From: Grimontia hollisae CIP 101886
GTDB taxonomy: Bacteria > Pseudomonadota > Gammaproteobacteria > Enterobacterales > Vibrionaceae
Direction of reading: 5' to 3'
Assembly: GCF_000176515.1 (NCBI RefSeq)
Contig: NZ_ADAQ01000013.1
Coordinates: 273,361-337,360 of the forward strand
Length of the DNA stretch: 64,000 nucleotides
Shown here: positions 48,688-59,811 of the stretch, in pieces
Layout of the letters: every line of letters starts with the position of its first letter
How positions within the stretch are numbered: position 1 is the first letter of the stretch
Translations under genes and position numbers: made by a program
Notes under the pieces: generated by a model
Databases searched by the model: none
Seen by the model: only the letters and a program-made list of their open reading frames with translations
What the model was told of the DNA's origin: nothing

Positions 48688-50616
48688 TTATTCCTCCAAA
48701 ATATTAAGAGTTCGGGTACGAATTTCGTTCTCAAGCAGAGAAATGAATTCGTCAATTTTGTATTTACCCAAGTCTTTACCTTTGCGTGTACGTACCGCGA
48801 TTTCACCAGCTTCCATCTCTTGGTCGCCACAAACCAGCATGTAAGGTACGCGCTTCAAAGTATGTTCGCGGATTTTAAAGCCAATCTTCTCGTTTCTCAA
48901 GTCTGCAGAAGCTCTAAATCCTGCTTTTTGCAGTTTTTTCGCGACTTCTTGAACATATTCAGCTTGATTATCAGTAATGTTCATGACAACCGCTTGCTGA
49001 GGCGCCAACCAACTTGGGAAGTGGCCTGCGTATTCTTCAATCAAGATACCGATAAAGCGTTCCAATGACCCCAGAATCGCACGGTGAATCATCACAGGAG
49101 TATGGCGCTCGTTGTCTTCACCTACGTAGGTCGCGCCCAAACGTTCAGGCAACGCAAAATCGAGCTGCACAGTACCACACTGCCATGCACGATCCAAACA
49201 ATCATGCAGGGTAAATTCAATCTTAGGACCGTAGAATGCCCCCTCGCCTTCCAGAATCTCGAACTGAATGTTCATGGATTCCAGCGCTTCAGCCAGTGCT
49301 TTTTCTGCGCGATCCCACATCGCATCTGAACCCACTCGCATCTCTGGGCGGGTAGAAAGTTTTACAACAATATCTTCAAAACCAAAGGTCTTGTAGGTGT
49401 CGTAAACCATTTTAATGCAAGATGTGACTTCCTGTTGTACCTGTTCTGGGGTACAGAATATGTGCGCATCATCCTGGGTAAAACCACGGACACGCATCAG
49501 ACCGTGCAGTGCACCAGATGGTTCATTACGGTGACAACTGCCAAATTCCGCCATACGCAATGGCAGGTCACGGTATGATTTCAGGCCCTGGTTAAAGATC
49601 TGGACGTGGCCTGGACAGTTCATTGGCTTGAGGGCATATTCACGGTTTTCGGATTGCGTTGTGAACATATAATCGGCGTATTTGTCCCAGTGACCGGAGC
49701 GTTCCCAAAGAACACGGTCCATGATCAGCGGGCCTTTCACTTCCTGATAATTGTATTCAGCCAGTTTTGAACGCACGAAAGCTTCAAGTTCACGGAAAAC
49801 CACCCAACCGTTGTGGTGCCAGAACACCATACCCGGCGCTTCTTGCTGCATGTGGTAAAGATCAAGCTGCTTACCCAGTTTACGGTGATCGCGCTTCGCG
49901 GCTTCTTCCAGACGCTGTAAGTGTGCTTTCAATTCTTTTTTATCACTGAACGCGGTACCGTAGATACGTTGCAGCATCTTGTTGTCGCTGTTACCACGCC
50001 AGTATGCACCGGCAACATTCAGGATTTTGAAGTTTTGGCAAAAACCCATGTGTGGTACGTGCGGACCACGGCACATGTCGATGTATTCTTCGTGATGATA
50101 GAGGCCTGGACGATCGTCGCGGGATACGTTTTCGTCCAAGATTTCCATCTTGTAGGTTTCACCACGTGACTCAAAGGTGTCACGCGCTTCCTGCCAGCTC
50201 ACGTTCTTCTTGATGACCGGGTATTTGGTCTTGGCCAATTCTTTCATGCGTTTTTCAATCGCATCCAGGTCTTCTTGAGTCAGAGAACGATCAAGGTCAA
50301 CGTCGTAATAGAAGCCGTTATCGATGGTCGGGCCAATCGCCATTTTCACATCAGGGAACAGTTGCTTAATAGCGTGTCCAAGTAGGTGCGCACAGGAGTG
50401 ACGGATGATCTCAAGACCGTCTTCATCTTTTGCTGTGATGATTTCAAGATTGGCATCTTCGGTGATGAGATCGCAGGCATCAACACGTTTACCGTTAACA
50501 CGGCCAGCAATACAGGCTTTCGCCAAACCAGAACCGATGTCTGCTGCAACATCGTAAGTAGAAACGGGGTTATCGAATGAACGTTGACTACCGTCAGGAA
50601 GAGTAATTACAGGCAT
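48688..50616 (-). CDS. thrS: Threonyl-tRNA synthetase
   Basis: A 642-residue class II synthetase, the E. coli length. TGS domain (1-61), N2 editing domain with HxxxH ([16 protein letters not shown]) and the SAD motif region, catalytic core with [10 protein letters not shown], motif 2 ([34 protein letters not shown]) and a C-terminal anticodon-binding domain. It is followed by infC, whose ribosome site lies in its last codons. Upstream is a leader with an anticodon-arm mimic of threonine tRNA. Confidence 0.97.
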   Translation of the reverse strand: MPVITLPDGSQRSFDNPVSTYDVAADIGSGLAKACIAGRVNGKRVDACDLITEDANLEIITAKDEDGLEIIRHSCAHLLGHAIKQLFPDVKMAIGPTIDNGFYYDVDLDRSLTQEDLDAIEKRMKELAKTKYPVIKKNVSWQEARDTFESRGETYKMEILDENVSRDDRPGLYHHEEYIDMCRGPHVPHMGFCQNFKILNVAGAYWRGNSDNKMLQRIYGTAFSDKKELKAHLQRLEEAAKRDHRKLGKQLDLYHMQQEAPGMVFWHHNGWVVFRELEAFVRSKLAEYNYQEVKGPLIMDRVLWERSGHWDKYADYMFTTQSENREYALKPMNCPGHVQIFNQGLKSYRDLPLRMAEFGSCHRNEPSGALHGLMRVRGFTQDDAHIFCTPEQVQQEVTSCIKMVYDTYKTFGFEDIVVKLSTRPEMRVGSDAMWDRAEKALAEALESMNIQFEILEGEGAFYGPKIEFTLHDCLDRAWQCGTVQLDFALPERLGATYVGEDNERHTPVMIHRAILGSLERFIGILIEEYAGHFPSWLAPQQAVVMNITDNQAEYVQEVAKKLQKAGFRASADLRNEKIGFKIREHTLKRVPYMLVCGDQEMEAGEIAVRTRKGKDLGKYKIDEFISLLENEIRTRTLNILEE

Positions 50617-50638
50617 TATTTCGTCCTATTTTACAGTG

Positions 50639-50711
50639 GTGCTACACACGAAGTAGCACTTGCTTAAAATTTTTCTCATTAATAACAACGTAATATGTTG
50701 AGAATAATGAG
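50639..50711 (-). promoter_or_regulatory. thrS translational operator (tRNA-Thr mimic)
   Basis: On the minus strand a seven-pair stem GTGCTAC / GTAGCAC closes the seven-base loop TTCGTGT (50652-50646). The loop has U33-like T followed by CGT, the anticodon of a threonine tRNA, at exactly anticodon positions. It lies 22 bases before the thrS ATG. A second hairpin, CTCATTA / TAATGAG (50675-50711), lies upstream. This matches the architecture of the E. coli thrS operator, where ThrRS binds and blocks the ribosome. Confidence 0.75.
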
Positions 50712-50780
50712 TCTTTAGGGAAAGTCTTCAGGTACAAATCTTGGTACAAATCAAAATACATGTACGGGAAGAGATGAAGA

Positions 50781-50808
50781 ATTGTAACTATGTAGCGGAA
50801 TAACGCAA
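50781..50808 (-). promoter_or_regulatory. Probable thrS promoter
   Basis: On the minus strand TTGCGT (50808-50803), 16-base spacer, TACAAT (50786-50781). A start near 50774 would give a leader of about 160 bases, similar to that of E. coli thrS. Confidence 0.5.
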
Positions 50809-50843
50809 CCTGTAAAAGGAATCAGCAGCCGTATCATACGGCA

Positions 50844-50941
50844 GAGTTGAACGGAATAAACTGTCATCACATCATGCAATGTGATACTGCAATGCTGTTG
50901 TTTCAGGCCCCAACGCTCCCTTCGTTGAGGCCTGTTTTTTT
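50844..50941 (+). ncRNA. Candidate small RNA between thrS and the glpQ-like gene
   Basis: A plus-strand transcript is suggested by a terminator that works only in this direction, while both flanking genes are on the minus strand. The segment also holds a hairpin ATCACAT / ATGTGAT just before the terminator. The 5' end is a guess from a TATCAT box at 50832-50837 with no strong -35. I recognise no known RNA family. Confidence 0.35.
50904..50941 (+). terminator. Plus-strand terminator in the thrS/glpQ-like intergenic region
   Basis: CAGGCC and CAACG pair with CGTTG and GGCCTG around one mismatch and a seven-base loop, then seven Ts. On the minus strand the hairpin is followed by GAAACAAC, not a T tract, so it should not terminate the glpQ-like gene efficiently. 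Confidence 0.75.
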
Positions 50942-52148
50942 ATTTGATGTTCATACAGTTTGCGTAAAAAGTGGTGGTTGCTGGCCAGTCAGAGAAGACG
51001 GCAACAACACCCACGTCCTGAGCCAACACATCCAGTAACTTGAGCATATCACCATCGTTGTTGATAACGTCTTTTATGCTCTGATAATACCAGCCGCCAC
51101 CGTTACCAAGGTGTCCCGAGCGTTCCAGTGTCCAGGTAATAATGTCCAAACCTGCTTCTTTCGCCATTTTCGCATAATCAGATGGCACTATTTCACCTTT
51201 GTCATCAAGAGTAACGAGTGCAAACAAAGGAGGCGCAATGTATTCAACGCCCGATGCCTTGAGCGCCTTCATTTCTTCAAGAGAAGGTTTCCAGTTTTCT
51301 TCTCCCATACGTTCATCAAGATACACGGCTTGACGGCCAAATTTCGGCTCCGACGCTATCCAATATTTGACATCTTCCAGACTAAAAGACTGTGGAAACA
51401 CTTGGTTAGGCGAAATACCGGCCTCTTTATACTCATCAATCATTTTTTGCGCGTAATCTTGTTGCGTGAATCCTTGATAAGGCATCTCAACAACAGGCGA
51501 TTTTAGCTCTGGTGTCATCTTCACACCCAGTGCTTTAAATAAGGCGATGCTTTCAGCATGCGTCATCAATGTACCGCGACTGGCATAAAGATCAGTTCTC
51601 CACCCCGGTGTACCGTTCATGTATTCTTCTGGCGTGGTCGCCATAGGGTTTGCGCCATCCATTTTGCCTTTCAGGCGTTTAAATTCTTCCAGTGTGAAAT
51701 CCGTGGTACGGCATTCAACCCTGGCCTCCTCTCCTGTTTCAGGGTTTGCTGGCGTGAAGGGGACGGTGCATTTGGCTGCAAGATCAGGATGGGCAAGGAC
51801 ATCTGTCGTGGTGTGAAGGTCATTTTGGGAATGACGACACACCAAGGCTTTATCTTTGGTGAAAGCAACATCGCATTCTAAAACACCGGCCCCCATTTTC
51901 GCAGCGGCGATATAGGATTCTTTAGTGTGCTCTGGAAACATCATCGGTGCGCCGCGGTGGCCAATAGAAAACTCACTTTTTCGTGGTTTGTCATCCAGAC
52001 ATTTTTCCAGTTTTTCTTTCAACTCACCGTCATCCATGTCTGTAACCAGAAACAAAGGACGCGGGCCCAACGTGTAATCACTGGCTGCCAGTGCACTGCC
52101 TGCAACAAGTGCAGAGAAAACCAAGCCAAACTTGACGATATTTTTCAT
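50940..52148 (-). CDS. Secreted glycerophosphodiester phosphodiesterase
   Basis: A 402-residue exported enzyme with a signal peptide ending AGSALA (about residue 21). The GDPD fold shows His64 in [14 protein letters not shown], the metal-binding LECDVAF, the second catalytic histidine in [14 protein letters not shown], and METPELKSP-like TPELKSPVV. It hydrolyses glycerophosphodiesters to glycerol 3-phosphate and an alcohol in the periplasm. It is longer than E. coli GlpQ (358), with extra loops (for example [11 protein letters not shown]), so orthology to GlpQ is uncertain. No glpT lies beside it. Confidence 0.85.
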   Translation of the reverse strand: MKNIVKFGLVFSALVAGSALAASDYTLGPRPLFLVTDMDDGELKEKLEKCLDDKPRKSEFSIGHRGAPMMFPEHTKESYIAAAKMGAGVLECDVAFTKDKALVCRHSQNDLHTTTDVLAHPDLAAKCTVPFTPANPETGEEARVECRTTDFTLEEFKRLKGKMDGANPMATTPEEYMNGTPGWRTDLYASRGTLMTHAESIALFKALGVKMTPELKSPVVEMPYQGFTQQDYAQKMIDEYKEAGISPNQVFPQSFSLEDVKYWIASEPKFGRQAVYLDERMGEENWKPSLEEMKALKASGVEYIAPPLFALVTLDDKGEIVPSDYAKMAKEAGLDIITWTLERSGHLGNGGGWYYQSIKDVINNDGDMLKLLDVLAQDVGVVAVFSDWPATTTFYANCMNIK

Positions 52149-52385
52149 CTATAGCTTCCTTATTAAAAGACGTCACACCCAAACACACAAATAACAGGAT
52201 GTTAGGGCACACACTTGCGTTATGTCATGGTGCGGCATTCTGAATGCTCTAGATGAATGATTTAATACAGAAATTTTACCGTTTCATGTCAATTTAACGA
52301 TTTGCCAGAGCCCATTATTACCTTCTGCCATATCGATCATCCTGTCTTCTTACCTTGATTTTAATAAGGACTTCAATAATCATGA

Positions 52386-52400
52386 ATTGTATATACGAAT
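52386..52400. promoter_or_regulatory. Probable HutC operator at hutC
   Basis: ATTGTATATACGAAT, a near-palindrome of the TTGTATATACAA type bound by HutC proteins, about 17 bases before the hutC start codon, suited to autorepression. Confidence 0.6.
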
Positions 52401-52416
52401 GAAAAACTGAGAACCT

Positions 52417-53121
52417 ATGCCTAAATCTCCCCGCTTCCAACAAATCAAAGATTTCCTGATCCAGAAAATTGAGTCACGGGAATGGCCTGTTGGCACTAAA
52501 GTCCCTACCGAAGCCGAATTGTGCGAACAGTTTTCGGTAAGCCGGATGACGGTGAACAAAGCCGTACGTGATTTGGTGAATAGCGGCTGGCTGGAACGGA
52601 CACCAAGGCTTGGCACATTTGTTTGCCAACCTAAAGCAGAAAGCCCTTTGATGGATATTCGTAACATTGCCGAGGAAATCAGCGCACGGGGGCAGAAGCA
52701 CCATAGTGAAATCATCACACTGCAACGTATCAGCGCGGCGGAAGACGTTGCAATGCGCCTTGGTTTGAAACTTGGTAGTGATGTGTATAAAAGTGAAATC
52801 GTTCACTTTGCTGATAATGTGCCCATTCAGGTAGAACTCAGGTGGGTTAACCCAACTTTTGCACCAGATTACCTGAAGCAGGATTTTTCCCAAATCACGC
52901 CTAACCATTATCTGATGAAACACTGCCCTTTGGGGACCATTGAACACACGGTAGAGGCCATTCTTCCGCCTGCCCACATCGCATTACAACTTCAAATAGA
53001 CGCCAACCAGCCTTGCCTGCTGCTCCACCGCCGCACATGGAGTGAAAACCAACTGGTGAGCGCTGCGCTGCTTTACCACCCCGGTAACCGGTACAAACTG
53101 AGCGCCAGAACCGATCGTTAA
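52417..53121 (+). CDS. hutC: Histidine utilisation repressor HutC (GntR family)
   Basis: A 234-residue GntR/HutC-subfamily regulator. The winged helix (about 1-70) contains PTEAELCEQFSVSRMTVNKAVRDLVNSGWLERTPRLGTFV; the C-terminal UTRA ligand domain includes QVELRWVNPTFAPDYL and TVEAILPPAHIALQL. Family members repress hut genes and are released by urocanate. It precedes hutIGUH on the same strand with its own operator-like site and a 136-base gap holding a second site. Confidence 0.92.
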   Translation: MPKSPRFQQIKDFLIQKIESREWPVGTKVPTEAELCEQFSVSRMTVNKAVRDLVNSGWLERTPRLGTFVCQPKAESPLMDIRNIAEEISARGQKHHSEIITLQRISAAEDVAMRLGLKLGSDVYKSEIVHFADNVPIQVELRWVNPTFAPDYLKQDFSQITPNHYLMKHCPLGTIEHTVEAILPPAHIALQLQIDANQPCLLLHRRTWSENQLVSAALLYHPGNRYKLSARTDR

Positions 53122-53212
53122 CCCTCGCAGATCTCAGCACATTTTTTAAACTGGTCGCACAGGTTTACATCCATTATCACAAATTCATAACAATATGGGT
53201 TGAAACCGCTCT

Positions 53213-53246
53213 CTTATTTGTCTATACATTTATATATACAAATAAG
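53213..53246. promoter_or_regulatory. Probable HutC operator at hutIGUH
   Basis: A 34-base imperfect palindrome whose arms CTTATTTGTCTATA and TATACAAATAAG contain the TTGT...ATACAA elements also seen at hutC. It lies 12 bases before the hutI start. Confidence 0.62.
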
Positions 53247-53257
53247 GGATAGATAAA

Positions 53258-54469
53258 ATGAAGACGATCTTCACCGATTGCCGCGTAGTCACCATGGACA
53301 GCGATATAAGCCAACCTGAAGGCTATCGGGTCAGGGAAAAACACATGATTGCGACCGAAAATGGTGTGATCACTGCCATCGGTAAGGATATCTCTGTCGA
53401 CGGCTATGAATGCGTTTCTCTCGGTAACCGCCTCGTCACGCCCGGCCTTATCGACGCCCATACCCACCTCATTTATGCCGGTGATCGTTCAGGTGAATTT
53501 GAACAACGTTTGCAAGGCGTGCCCTACGAACAAATTGCCAAAAACGGCGGCGGCATTCTCTCCACAGTGAAAGCCACCCGTGCTGCTTCCCTTGAAGAAC
53601 TGGTGTCTCTGGCCCTTCCGCGCGCCAATGCATTAATACGTGACGGCGTCACAACTATCGAAGTGAAAAGCGGATATGGGCTAACTGTCGGGCACGAACT
53701 AAAAATGCTCAAGGCGGCGAAAATGCTGGCGCAAGAGCTCGATGTCAACATCTCAACCACTTTGCTTGGCGCACATGCCCTGCCACCAGAATTCCAGCAT
53801 GACAGCGACAGCTATATTTCGCTGGTGTGTGAAGAAATGATCCCCGCAGCGGCTGAAGCTAAACTCGCTGACTCGGTTGATGTGTTCTGTGAAGGCATTG
53901 GTTTTTCGCCCGCTCAAATGATGAGGGTATTTGACGCAGCCAGAAAACATGGGCTCAACATCAAAGGGCACACTGAGCAACTTTCCAATCTGGGGGGAAG
54001 CGCGCTGGCTGCCGAGATGGGAGCGCTCTCCGTCGACCATATTGAATATCTTAACGAAGACGGCGTAAAAGCTCTTGCTTCAAGCGGCACCGTCGCCACC
54101 CTGCTTCCCGGCGCATTCTACTTCTTGCGTGAAACCCAAAAGCCGCCGGTTGAATCACTCCGCAAACACAATGTGCCTATGGCTATTGCCACCGATTTCA
54201 ATCCCGGCACATCCCCGTTTGCCAGTCTCACGTTGATGATGAACATGGCATCAACCCTGTTTGGCCTGACGCCACAGGAAACCCTGTATGGCGTAACCCG
54301 CCACGCAGCAAAAGCACTTGGCTTAGAAAACAAAGGACAAATTGCTGTGGGATTTGATGCGGATTTTTCAGTGTGGGATTTAGACTCCCCCGCCCAGCTC
54401 AGTTATCAGGTAGGGCTGGCACCGCTTCATGCCCGCTACCTGAAAGGGGTTAAAGCCAATGACCGTTAA
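53258..54469 (+). CDS. hutI: Imidazolonepropionase
   Basis: A 403-residue amidohydrolase that opens imidazolonepropionate to formiminoglutamate, the third step of histidine degradation. The metal-binding HxH is His68-x-His70 in [20 protein letters not shown] and [10 protein letters not shown] carry the later metal and catalytic residues. First gene of hutIGUH; its 3' end overlaps hutG by 11 bases. An AGGGATAG ribosome site precedes the ATG, right behind the HutC site. Confidence 0.95.
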   Translation: MKTIFTDCRVVTMDSDISQPEGYRVREKHMIATENGVITAIGKDISVDGYECVSLGNRLVTPGLIDAHTHLIYAGDRSGEFEQRLQGVPYEQIAKNGGGILSTVKATRAASLEELVSLALPRANALIRDGVTTIEVKSGYGLTVGHELKMLKAAKMLAQELDVNISTTLLGAHALPPEFQHDSDSYISLVCEEMIPAAAEAKLADSVDVFCEGIGFSPAQMMRVFDAARKHGLNIKGHTEQLSNLGGSALAAEMGALSVDHIEYLNEDGVKALASSGTVATLLPGAFYFLRETQKPPVESLRKHNVPMAIATDFNPGTSPFASLTLMMNMASTLFGLTPQETLYGVTRHAAKALGLENKGQIAVGFDADFSVWDLDSPAQLSYQVGLAPLHARYLKGVKANDR

Positions 54470-55475
54470 TATGGATGTCTGGCAAGGCCGGACAGATACA
54501 GAAGATGGCGACCTCGGTTTGCGTTTTCACCAAAAGATAAAAAGCGCTGACCATGCACGTGAGCCGGGCGTGATGTTGATGGGCTTTGCCTGCGATGAAG
54601 GGGTATCACGCAATAAAGGCCGCGTAGGTGCCTATACCGCCCCGATTGAAATCAGGAAAATGCTGGCAAACCTGCCATGGCATCATCAATCACTTGCCGT
54701 GTTCGATAGTGGTGATGTGCGCTGTGATGACCACGATCTGGCCAAAGCACAAAAACAGCTTGCCGATAACATCAGTGAAGCCCTTCGCCAAAAACACTTC
54801 CCTTGCATTCTAGGTGGCGGACACGAAGTGGCATGGGGAAGCTTTCAGGGGTTAGCCAACCATTATCTGCAAAAAGGTAGGAGTAAGCCCCCTCGAATCG
54901 GCATCATCAACTTTGACGCACATTTCGATCTTCGCCCAACATCAGGCAACGCGCAGAACGGAAGCTCCGGCACCCCTTTCTCCCAAATTGCGGAGTTTTG
55001 CCAAAACCGGCAATGGCCTTTTCATTACGCCTGTCTCGGGGTCAGCCGCGCCAGCAACACGCAAGCCCTGTTTGAAAAAGCGAATGCCTTAAATGTGCTG
55101 ACAATAGAAGACGTTGACTTCCATATTGCTAACCTGAAAACCATCGAAACACACATTGACGCATTCATCGCCAAGGTCGATGCCGTGTACCTCACCATTG
55201 ATCTCGACGTATTCCCGGCTGCGACTGCACCAGGTGTCAGCGCACCGGCAACACACGGTGTGGATTATGCGCTGGTCGAGCGCCTTATCCGCAGAATCTG
55301 CCAAGCCAGAGATGATGCAGGCTCGCCCAAACTGAAAATTGCCGATATCGCCGAACTGAACCCGCGGTACGACATCGATAACCATACTGCCCGTCTCGCT
55401 GCCCGTCTCGTATGGACGATTTCCCGCAGCCTTACAGGTCCAATAGTTAGACACTCACAAGGAATGACGCAATGA
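54459..55475 (+). CDS. hutG: Formimidoylglutamase
   Basis: A 338-residue arginase/ureohydrolase-family enzyme that splits N-formimidoylglutamate into glutamate and formamide. The di-manganese ligands are visible as His122 (GGGHEVAWG), Asp153, His155 and Asp157 ([10 protein letters not shown]), and the aspartates of [15 protein letters not shown]. It overlaps hutI at its start and hutU at its end (four bases, ATGA), so the operon is tightly coupled. Confidence 0.93.
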   Translation: MTVNMDVWQGRTDTEDGDLGLRFHQKIKSADHAREPGVMLMGFACDEGVSRNKGRVGAYTAPIEIRKMLANLPWHHQSLAVFDSGDVRCDDHDLAKAQKQLADNISEALRQKHFPCILGGGHEVAWGSFQGLANHYLQKGRSKPPRIGIINFDAHFDLRPTSGNAQNGSSGTPFSQIAEFCQNRQWPFHYACLGVSRASNTQALFEKANALNVLTIEDVDFHIANLKTIETHIDAFIAKVDAVYLTIDLDVFPAATAPGVSAPATHGVDYALVERLIRRICQARDDAGSPKLKIADIAELNPRYDIDNHTARLAARLVWTISRSLTGPIVRHSQGMTQ

Positions 55476-57166
55476 AGGATCCCCGTCTGGATCTGTCGCG
55501 GACGGTTAACGTCCCGACAGGCACTGAACTGACTGCAAAATCCTGGCTGACCGAAGCCCCGCTTCGCATGCTGATGAATAACCTACATCCGGACGTGGCT
55601 GAACATCCCCATGCACTGGTGGTATATGGCGGCATTGGTCGCGCTGCACGTAACTGGCAATGTTATGACAAAATTGTCGATGTATTGCGCCGTCTTGAAG
55701 ACGACCAGACGTTGCTGGTTCAATCCGGCAAACCGGTGGGCGTTTTTCCTACCCACAAAGACGCGCCGCGCGTGTTGATTGCGAACTCCAATCTGGTGCC
55801 GCACTGGGCAAATTGGGAACACTTCAATGAGCTCGATAAACAAGGCCTGATGATGTACGGGCAGATGACCGCAGGCAGCTGGATTTACATCGGCTCACAG
55901 GGCATTGTCCAGGGCACCTACGAAACCTTCGTGGCCGTGGCTAAAAAGCATTTCGGCGGGAATGCCAAAGGCCGCTGGGTACTTACCGGCGGTTTGGGAG
56001 GCATGGGCGGCGCGCAACCATTGGCGGCAACGATGGCGGGATTTTCCATGATTGCGGTCGAGTGCGATGAAAGCCGTATCGACTATCGCCTGCGTACCGG
56101 GTATGTCGACAAAAAAGCGACGGATCTCGACGAGGCCCTTTCCCTGCTGCAACAATCCATCGACAACAACCAACCGCTGTCGATTGGCTTATTAGGCAAC
56201 GCGGCAGATGTGTTTGCCGATCTGGTCAACCGCGGCATCACGCCCGACGTGGTAACGGATCAAACCTCTGCCCACGATCCATTAAACGGCTACCTTCCTC
56301 AGGGCTGGACGATGGAAGAAGCGGCAGAAAAACGCAAAACTGACGAGGCCACTGTCATTGAAGCGGCAAAACGTTCCATGGCTGAACAGGTTAAGGCCAT
56401 GCTGGCATTGCAGTCACGCGGCGCAGCAACACTCGACTACGGGAACAACATTCGCCAGATGGCTCTGGAAAAAGGCATCGAGAACGCATTTGATTTCCCG
56501 GGCTTTGTCCCAGCGTACATTCGCCCCCTGTTTTGTCAGGGCATTGGCCCCTTCCGTTGGGCTGCGCTTTCCGGCGATCCGGAAGACATCTATAAAACCG
56601 ACCAGAAAGTGAAAGAACTGATCCCGGACAACCCTCACCTGCATAACTGGTTAGACATGGCTCGTGAACGTATCCAGTTCCAAGGACTGCCGGCGCGCAT
56701 CTGCTGGGTTGGGTTAAAAGATCGTGCCCGTCTTGGCCTTGCCTTCAATGAAATGGTCAAAAACGGCGAACTGAAAGCCCCCATTGTGATTGGCCGCGAT
56801 CATTTGGATTCCGGCTCCGTTGCCAGCCCGAACCGGGAAACCGAAGGCATGATGGACGGATCTGATGCGGTGTCTGACTGGCCATTGCTCAACGCTCTGC
56901 TGAACACAGCATCCGGCGCGACCTGGGTGTCTCTGCACCATGGTGGCGGTGTGGGAATGGGATTCTCGCAACACTCTGGCGTTGTTATTGTGTGTGATGG
57001 CACGGAAGATGCCGCCAAACGGATCGGCCGTGTGCTTCATAACGATCCGGCAACCGGGGTGATGCGCCATGCGGATGCCGGTTATGGCATCGCTATCAAT
57101 TGCGCCAAAGAGCAGCAACTGGATTTGCCACTGCTCGATCTTCCCAACGTTCCGGTCAAGCAGTAA
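55472..57166 (+). CDS. hutU: Urocanate hydratase
   Basis: A 564-residue NAD-dependent urocanase, slightly longer than many (about 555). [11 protein letters not shown] is the NAD loop near residue 175, and the C-terminal segments [23 protein letters not shown] and [16 protein letters not shown] are highly conserved. It performs the second step of histidine breakdown. AAGGAATG lies upstream of the ATG, which overlaps the hutG stop. Confidence 0.96.
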   Translation: MKDPRLDLSRTVNVPTGTELTAKSWLTEAPLRMLMNNLHPDVAEHPHALVVYGGIGRAARNWQCYDKIVDVLRRLEDDQTLLVQSGKPVGVFPTHKDAPRVLIANSNLVPHWANWEHFNELDKQGLMMYGQMTAGSWIYIGSQGIVQGTYETFVAVAKKHFGGNAKGRWVLTGGLGGMGGAQPLAATMAGFSMIAVECDESRIDYRLRTGYVDKKATDLDEALSLLQQSIDNNQPLSIGLLGNAADVFADLVNRGITPDVVTDQTSAHDPLNGYLPQGWTMEEAAEKRKTDEATVIEAAKRSMAEQVKAMLALQSRGAATLDYGNNIRQMALEKGIENAFDFPGFVPAYIRPLFCQGIGPFRWAALSGDPEDIYKTDQKVKELIPDNPHLHNWLDMARERIQFQGLPARICWVGLKDRARLGLAFNEMVKNGELKAPIVIGRDHLDSGSVASPNRETEGMMDGSDAVSDWPLLNALLNTASGATWVSLHHGGGVGMGFSQHSGVVIVCDGTEDAAKRIGRVLHNDPATGVMRHADAGYGIAINCAKEQQLDLPLLDLPNVPVKQ

Positions 57167-57175
57167 GGGGCCAAG

Positions 57176-58708
57176 ATGAATAAACTCGTGATTACACCCG
57201 GTGCATTGACGCTCAAACAACTCCGCATGGTAAACCGTGAAGCCGTACAGGTGCGTTTTGCTGACGGAGTCGCTGAAACCATGCAGGAAAGCGTGGATAC
57301 CGTTGCCAATGTGCTTGAAGAAGGCCGTGTCGTTTATGGCATTAATACCGGATTTGGCTTGCTCGCTAACACCCGTATCGAACTGGACGATCTGGAAACC
57401 TTGCAACGCTCTATCGTTCTTTCCCACGCGGCAGGGATTGGCGACTTTATGGATGACAACACAGTACGCCTGATGATGGTACTGAAGATTGCAAGCCTCG
57501 CCCGAGGGTATTCAGGCATCCGTTTCTCTGTTGTCGATGCCTTGGCAACACTGATTAATGCCGAGGTTTTTCCCTGTATTCCCAAGAAAGGATCGGTGGG
57601 TGCATCGGGTGATCTTGCTCCCCTCGCCCACATGAGCACTGTCTTGCTTGGCGAAGGTCAGGCAAGACATAAAGGCGAAATCATTTCCGGTGCGACGGCC
57701 CTGAAAATTGCCGGCCTTGAACCTGTCACCCTTGGCCCGAAAGAAGGCTTAGCCTTGCTGAACGGCACACAGGCATCTACCGCGTTTGCGCTCGAAGGCC
57801 TCTTTGCGGCTGAAGACTTGTTTGCGTCTGCCACGGCATGTGGTGCGCTGTCGGTGGAAGCGGCGCTTGGCAGCCGCCGTCCTTTCGATCCACGCATTCA
57901 CCACGTTCGCGGACACCGTGCTCAAATGGATGCCGCAGAGGCTTATCGCCATTTGCTCGAAAGCCGAAGCGAAATTGGGGACAGTCACCAAGGCTGTGAG
58001 AAAGTGCAAGACCCGTATTCCCTGCGCTGCCAGCCACAGGTGATGGGAGCTTGTTTGCAGCAAATTCGCCACGCGGCCGATGTGCTGGAAATTGAAGCCA
58101 ACTCAGTATCAGACAATCCTTTGGTGTTCTGTGAGGATGGCGACATCATCTCCGGCGGTAATTTTCATGCTGAACCCGTGGCGATGGCGGCTGACAACCT
58201 TGCTCTGGCAATCGCTGAAATAGGGAGCCTTTCCGAACGGCGCATGGCACTGCTTATTGACAGCAGCCTTAGCAAACTGCCTCCCTTCCTTGTTGACAAC
58301 GGCGGTGTGAACAGTGGCTTTATGATTGCGCAGGTGACGTCTGCTGCGCTGGCTAGCGAAAACAAAACCCTTGCCCATCCTGCTTCCGTGGATAGCCTGC
58401 CCACATCGGCAAACCAGGAAGATCATGTTTCTATGGCCACCTTCGCCGGAAGGCGGCTTTCTGACATGGCAGAAAATACCCGTGGGATCCTCGCCGTGGA
58501 ATTACTTGCTGCCTGTCAGGGGCTGGATTTCCGCGCGCCACTAAAATCTACATCACAGCTCGAGAAAATTAAGGCTGAACTTCGAAGCCATGTCGCTTTC
58601 TATGACAAAGACAGATACTTTGCTCCTGACATTGAAAAAGCCAATATGCACCTAAAGCAAGCCAGCCATAACAAATACATGCCCGCCCACTTATTACCCA
58701 GCTTGTAG
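57176..58708 (+). CDS. hutH: Histidine ammonia-lyase
   Basis: A 510-residue lyase that converts histidine to urocanate and ammonia. The MIO prosthetic group forms from Ala143-Ser144-Gly145 in [15 protein letters not shown]; the substrate Tyr loop [10 protein letters not shown] (about 52-61) and NGTQASTA and VSDNPLVF motifs are present. Nine bases separate it from hutU. It is the last gene of hutIGUH and is followed by a likely terminator. Confidence 0.97.
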   Translation: MNKLVITPGALTLKQLRMVNREAVQVRFADGVAETMQESVDTVANVLEEGRVVYGINTGFGLLANTRIELDDLETLQRSIVLSHAAGIGDFMDDNTVRLMMVLKIASLARGYSGIRFSVVDALATLINAEVFPCIPKKGSVGASGDLAPLAHMSTVLLGEGQARHKGEIISGATALKIAGLEPVTLGPKEGLALLNGTQASTAFALEGLFAAEDLFASATACGALSVEAALGSRRPFDPRIHHVRGHRAQMDAAEAYRHLLESRSEIGDSHQGCEKVQDPYSLRCQPQVMGACLQQIRHAADVLEIEANSVSDNPLVFCEDGDIISGGNFHAEPVAMAADNLALAIAEIGSLSERRMALLIDSSLSKLPPFLVDNGGVNSGFMIAQVTSAALASENKTLAHPASVDSLPTSANQEDHVSMATFAGRRLSDMAENTRGILAVELLAACQGLDFRAPLKSTSQLEKIKAELRSHVAFYDKDRYFAPDIEKANMHLKQASHNKYMPAHLLPSL

Positions 58709-58726
58709 CACGTAAAAACCAATCAC

Positions 58727-58757
58727 AAGGCTCCGTTTTGACGGGGCTTTGTTTTAT
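58727..58757 (+). terminator. Terminator of the hut operon
   Basis: AAGGCTCCGT pairs with ACGGGGCTT (one bulge, one G-U) and is followed by TGTTTTATTT. Confidence 0.6.
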
Positions 58758-58874
58758 TTCAAATAAAATCCCTATTTCCAGCAGATATTGTGGGTTTACA
58801 CACACATCACAGTGACAAGATTGCGCTACTATTTTGTTATCACACCAATTTTCATTGCAATGAAGAGGTGCAAT

Positions 58875-59738
58875 ATGTGGCATTCGCTCTCAGTTCAGCT
58901 TTCGCTTACTCTGGGCCAACGGTTTGAAGTTGAAGAAAAGACACCGATCGACGGTGGTGATATAAACGAGTGCTACTCCATTGCATACGGAAACATGCGC
59001 TTCTTCGTAAAGATAAACTCCAGAGATAACCTGCCCGTTTTCGAAGCAGAGGCAGAGAGCCTGCGCCATCTCGCCAACAGCGGGGAAGTCTCTATCCCGC
59101 AGGTTGTCTACATTGGCATTATCAAAGAGAAATCGGTACTGGTACTTAATTTCATACCCATGAAGCCATTGGATGACGAAAATGCCTATCTGCTTGGCAA
59201 AGAGTTGGCCAACCTTCACAAATGGGGCGAGCAGCTCGAGTATGGCTTCGATATTGATAACTTCATTGGTACTACTGAACAGCGAAACAGTTGGCACCGC
59301 AAATGGGCAAACTTTTTTGCCGATCACCGCATTGGCTTTCAACTAAAACTGGCTGAAGAGCGCGGCATGTCGTTTGGCGATGTCGAACGCATCGTTAATG
59401 AGGTGAAAGAACGCCTGAATGGTCACCAACCCAAAGCCAGTTTACTCCATGGTGATTTATGGAAAGGCAATGCTTCATCTACCATGAGTGGCCCTATCAT
59501 CTACGACCCGGCCTGCTATTGGGGAGATCGCGAAGTGGATATTGCCATGACGCACCTGTTTGGTGGATTCCCCGAAAGCTTCTACAAAGGCTACGAGGAA
59601 GTGTGGCCACTCGATCCGGGGTTTGAAAAGCGGAAAGACATTTACAACCTTTACCACATGCTCAACCATTGTTTGCTGTTCGGCGGCCCCTACTTGACTG
59701 AAACTGAGGCGTTAATCAACAAACTGGAATTGAATTGA
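58875..59738 (+). CDS. Fructosamine kinase family protein (YniA-like)
   Basis: A 287-residue aminoglycoside-phosphotransferase-fold kinase of the fructosamine-3-kinase/ketosamine family, the length of E. coli YniA (286). The nucleotide/catalytic motif LLHGDLWKGN and the metal motif YDPACYWGDREVDIAM are intact; N-terminal PIDGGDINECYSI is the glycine-rich region. Family members phosphorylate sugars attached to protein amines so that the adducts fall off. The ATG behind GAGGTGCAAT was preferred; an open frame extends 29 codons upstream. The next gene is hxpB, as yniA and yniC are neighbours in E. coli. Confidence 0.87.
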   Translation: MWHSLSVQLSLTLGQRFEVEEKTPIDGGDINECYSIAYGNMRFFVKINSRDNLPVFEAEAESLRHLANSGEVSIPQVVYIGIIKEKSVLVLNFIPMKPLDDENAYLLGKELANLHKWGEQLEYGFDIDNFIGTTEQRNSWHRKWANFFADHRIGFQLKLAEERGMSFGDVERIVNEVKERLNGHQPKASLLHGDLWKGNASSTMSGPIIYDPACYWGDREVDIAMTHLFGGFPESFYKGYEEVWPLDPGFEKRKDIYNLYHMLNHCLLFGGPYLTETEALINKLELN

Positions 59739-59769
59739 TTTAGTATGTTCCTGCTAAAAATATAGAGTG

Positions 59770-59788
59770 AGGCGTTTCGGCGCCTTTT
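59770..59788 (+). terminator. Possible weak terminator after the fructosamine kinase gene
   Basis: Five-base stem AGGCG / CGCCT with a six-base loop and TTTT; short, so termination may be partial and hxpB may be co-transcribed. Confidence 0.4.
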
Positions 59789-59811
59789 GACTTTCTTAGG
59801 AACCCATCTTC

